Notes under the pieces: model-generated
What the model was told of the DNA's origin: nothing
The model's input: only the letters and a program-made list of their open reading frames with translations
The model's database searches: none
Translations under genes and position numbers: made by a program
Origin: Verrucomicrobia bacterium GWC2_42_7
GTDB taxonomy: Bacteria > Verrucomicrobiota > Verrucomicrobiia > Opitutales > GWC2-42-7-A
Direction: 5' to 3'
NCBI GenBank assembly: GCA_001831055.1
Contig: MIDO01000101.1
Span: 1-14,613 of the forward strand
Length of the DNA: 14,613 nucleotides
Shown: positions 12,566 through 14,613 of the stretch, in pieces
How the letters are laid out: each line of letters begins with the position of its first letter
Numbering within the stretch: the stretch's first letter is position 1

Positions 12566-13405
12566 CTATTCCTTGCGATAGATAGTGGGTTTTACAATTT
12601 TTAATGTGTGAGAAATTCCTGCTAAACTCTCTGCATGCCCAATCATGAGGTATCCTCCGCTTCTTAGATGAGGAACCAAATAGCTAACCAATTCTTGTTG
12701 AGTTTGACGGTCAAAGTAAATCATCACATTGCGGCAAAAGATGACATCGAATGGTTCGTGAAAGGGGTAGGGGGGCTTGAGTAGGTTTTGAGCCCGATAG
12801 TTCATTTTTGCCCTTAATGGTGGTTTTGCCTGGTAAAACCCTTCTTTAGTCTCCGAGCATTTCTTAAAATAGCGGTCTATGATATCAGAGCTCAGTTGCT
12901 TGACTTTTTCTTCAGAAAAGATGCCTTCTTTTGCTGCTCCAAGTGCGGTGGTTGAGATATCTGTCCCTTCTAAAGCCCATTGGATATGGGGATGGCTCAA
13001 AAAGTAATCACTAAGAATGATGCCGATAGAATAAGGTTCTTCCCCTGTAGAGGATGCAGCGCTCCACACCCTAAAGGTTCTCATGCCACCTCCGGCTTTT
13101 TTAACAAACTCCGGCAAAATGACCGAAGTTAAAAAATCGAAATGTATCGTTTCGCGGAAGAAAAAAGTATGATTGGTAGATATGGCGTCGATGAGATGGG
13201 TTATCTCCTCTTTATGGCTAATGTCCTTTAAATAAGTAAGGTATTCTTTATAAGTTGTAAGATTAAGAGCTCTTAAGCGCTTAGATAGCCGAGCCATTAC
13301 GAGTTCTTTCTTATGAGGACCCAAATTTATTCGACTTTTTTCATAAACAAATTGGCGAATAAAATCATATTCCTCTTGAGTAATTGGCGTTACAGGAGAC
13401 AACAT
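12566..13405 (-). CDS. cheR: CheR, chemoreceptor glutamate methyltransferase
   Basis: SAM-dependent methylation of glutamates on methyl-accepting chemotaxis proteins, opposing CheB. The 279 residues match the family. The N-terminal helical domain covers about 8-75, then the catalytic domain carries TNHTFFFRE (77-85), the SAM-binding loop SAASSTGEEPYSI (115-127), GTDIS (147-151), DVIFCRNVMIYF (220-231) and GGYLMIGHAES (250-260). All landmarks of an active enzyme are present. There is no C-terminal pentapeptide-binding or TPR extension. It is first in a two-gene unit with cheB. The ATG at 13405 is the only good start; no Shine-Dalgarno sequence precedes it. Linked receptors and kinase must lie elsewhere. 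Confidence 0.97.
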   Translation of the reverse strand: MLSPVTPITQEEYDFIRQFVYEKSRINLGPHKKELVMARLSKRLRALNLTTYKEYLTYLKDISHKEEITHLIDAISTNHTFFFRETIHFDFLTSVILPEFVKKAGGGMRTFRVWSAASSTGEEPYSIGIILSDYFLSHPHIQWALEGTDISTTALGAAKEGIFSEEKVKQLSSDIIDRYFKKCSETKEGFYQAKPPLRAKMNYRAQNLLKPPYPFHEPFDVIFCRNVMIYFDRQTQQELVSYLVPHLRSGGYLMIGHAESLAGISHTLKIVKPTIYRKE

Positions 13406-13442
13406 AACGGTTTCACGGTTTCAGCAGACGAAGTTCACATTT

Positions 13443-13471
13443 ATTTTGTCAGGTTTAGCCTCTATTATCAA
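13443..13471 (-). promoter_or_regulatory. Candidate promoter for cheR-cheB
   Basis: On the minus strand, TTGATA (13471-13466) is followed after 17 nt by CAAAAT (13448-13443), about 38 nt before the cheR ATG. The -35 box is good and the -10 box matches 4 of 6, so this is a weak call. Confidence 0.3.
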
Positions 13472-13659
13472 GACCCAAATTTCAGAGAGAAAGATATTAT
13501 AGTAATTAGGCCGAGGGGATGGAATCCGTTCCTTGTTAATAATACCGATCAAAAGGCGCCTAAAGTGTGTTTGAAATAGCTATGACTCTCTTTCCTAATA
13601 GGTTTTCCTCAAAAATTTTATCTTTTGTAGAATTTAGCAGGGTTGTGGAAAGAAAGTTA

Positions 13660-13687
13660 TTGCCAAATCCGCTGGATTGCTTATAAA
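13660..13687 (+). promoter_or_regulatory. Candidate sigma-70-type promoter for dapA
   Basis: TTGCCA (13660-13665) and TATAAA (13682-13687) are separated by 16 nt. Transcription would start near 13694, leaving a leader of about 20 nt before the ATG at 13715. This is the best promoter match in the window. Confidence 0.45.
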
Positions 13688-13714
13688 TGAAGACATTGAT
13701 AATTATCGAACCTC

Positions 13715-14613
13715 ATGAAACCCCAACCCTCTTTAAATGTAAGCCTGTTCCATGGCGTACACACAGCCTTAGTCACCCCTTTTTATAACGAAAAAATCTG
13801 TTATGAATCACTGGAAAAACTCGTTAATCAGCAGATAGAAGATGGAATTAATGGTCTCGTCGCTGTTGGAACTACAGGTGAATCACCCACCCTTGACTAT
13901 GAAGAACAAGACGCTGTCATCCGTTTTGTAATTGAAAAGGCTCAAAAAAGAGTTCCTATCATTGCAGGAACGGGTACTAACTGTACACAGACGTCTATTA
14001 AACGTACTATGCAAGCTGATAAATTAGGGGTTGACGCGATGTTGGTAGTTGCTCCCTATTATAATAAGCCAAGCCAAGAGGGTCTCTTTATTCACTTCAG
14101 CCGTATTGCAGAATGCACACAAAAACCTATCATCTTGTATTCAATTCCTTCGCGTTGTGGGATTGAAATTGGGGTGCATACCTTAGCTAAATTACATGCT
14201 AAATACCCTCATATTATCGGAGTTAAGGAATCCGGAGGTTCTTGTAATCGTGTTTCTCAAATAATAAAAGAGGTTGGAGACTCTTTTCTGGTGTTAAGCG
14301 GTGATGATAGCCTTACTTTGCCATTCCTTGCCTTGGGGGCTAAAGGAGTCATTAGTGTGGCTTCAAATCTTGTTGTTAAGCCTCTTGTTAAAATGGTAAA
14401 ACATGCTTTAGATAACGACCTTGAGAGTGCATCTGAGATTAATAAAAAATATTATTTTCTCTTTAAAAATCTTTTTATAGAACCAAACCCTGTTCCTATT
14501 AAAAAAGCTCTATTTATGAGAAAAATTATACCATCCGCTGAAGTTAGGTTGCCTCTATGCGAAATGAGTCCATCAAATCTTCATATCTTAGAAGAGACCC
14601 TTAAGTCTATTTA
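13715..14613 (+). CDS. dapA: 4-hydroxy-tetrahydrodipicolinate synthase (DapA), lacking only the last codon in this window
   Basis: Condenses pyruvate with aspartate semialdehyde, the first committed step towards lysine and meso-diaminopimelate for peptidoglycan. The visible 299 residues are the normal full length. Landmarks of the TIM-barrel N-acetylneuraminate lyase family: GTTGES (52-57, substrate carboxylate binding), APYYNKPSQEGL (113-124), Tyr142 of the proton relay in LYSIPSR with Arg147, and the Schiff-base lysine Lys171 in GVKESGG. All key residues are present. The frame runs off the window with the two bases TA after Ile299, which probably begin the stop codon. The ATG at 13715 is chosen because the barrel starts within 15 residues of it; no Shine-Dalgarno sequence is visible. 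It is more A+T-rich than secA. Confidence 0.97.
   Translation, partial: MKPQPSLNVSLFHGVHTALVTPFYNEKICYESLEKLVNQQIEDGINGLVAVGTTGESPTLDYEEQDAVIRFVIEKAQKRVPIIAGTGTNCTQTSIKRTMQADKLGVDAMLVVAPYYNKPSQEGLFIHFSRIAECTQKPIILYSIPSRCGIEIGVHTLAKLHAKYPHIIGVKESGGSCNRVSQIIKEVGDSFLVLSGDDSLTLPFLALGAKGVISVASNLVVKPLVKMVKHALDNDLESASEINKKYYFLFKNLFIEPNPVPIKKALFMRKIIPSAEVRLPLCEMSPSNLHILEETLKSI

Larger units (their letters stand above)
13406..13714. other. Divergent intergenic region between cheR and dapA
   Basis: These 309 nt hold candidate promoters for both directions, listed separately. An open frame of 88 codons (13313-13579) overlaps cheR on the opposite strand and has no recognisable protein features; it is not called. 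Unlike the other long gaps, I see none of the palindromic repeat modules here. Confidence 0.5.

Noticed and set aside
13313..13579. 88-codon open frame antisense to the start of cheR
   Set aside because: Overlaps a certain gene by about 90 nt, has no recognised motif and its remainder is a promoter region.

Overview
The window carries eleven protein genes in several short transcription units, separated by intergenic DNA packed with palindromic repeats. No rRNA, tRNA, CRISPR array, prophage or transposase gene was seen. The SecA C-terminal half (zinc tail), an ECF sigma factor, a PilC/GspF platform protein and a cheR-cheB pair point to a Gram-negative, didermic bacterium. From remembered resemblance of SecA and of the sigma/anti-sigma/HtrA cluster, I lean towards the PVC group (Verrucomicrobiota, perhaps Opitutae-like). 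The DUF2608-type HAD protein is a family I associate with host-associated bacteria. This placement is inference; no search was run.

Layout: secA 3' part (+, 1-1704); secreted DUF2608-type HAD protein (+, 2103-3806); repeat-rich gap; TrmA/RlmD-family RNA uracil methyltransferase (+, 4621-5841); repeat-rich gap. A minus-strand block then reads, in transcription order, ECF sigma factor (8621-7992), membrane-anchored probable anti-sigma factor (7985-7530) and HtrA/DegP-like protein (about 7414-6327). Next come PilC/GspF (+, 8927-10084), a transaldolase-family protein (+, 10630-11349), cheR (13405-12566) with cheB (12559-11465) on the minus strand, and dapA (+, 13715 to the window end, lacking only its final codon).

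The sigma/anti-sigma/HtrA block resembles the rpoE-rseA and algU-mucABCD envelope-stress loci. Here, however, the HtrA homologue has lost all three catalytic residues (His to Asn, Asp to Asn, Ser to Asp) while keeping a normal-looking PDZ domain. Its signal peptide lies in a different frame, joined to the body across a run of nine T. It looks like a pseudoprotease, perhaps a sensor or chaperone, whose expression needs slippage or a sequence correction. CheB has an intact methylesterase site but a receiver lacking the usual acidic pair.

The intergenic DNA is a mosaic of dispersed modules. Nine near-perfect hairpins all have exactly 4-nt loops. A larger hairpin family of about 130-150 nt has a conserved core, while its arms differ between copies yet still pair. 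A further repeat joins an 11-bp palindrome to 9-nt tandem units. These modules lie between transcription units and are absent from the 6-nt gaps inside operons. Together with the pseudoprotease operon they are the most noteworthy content.
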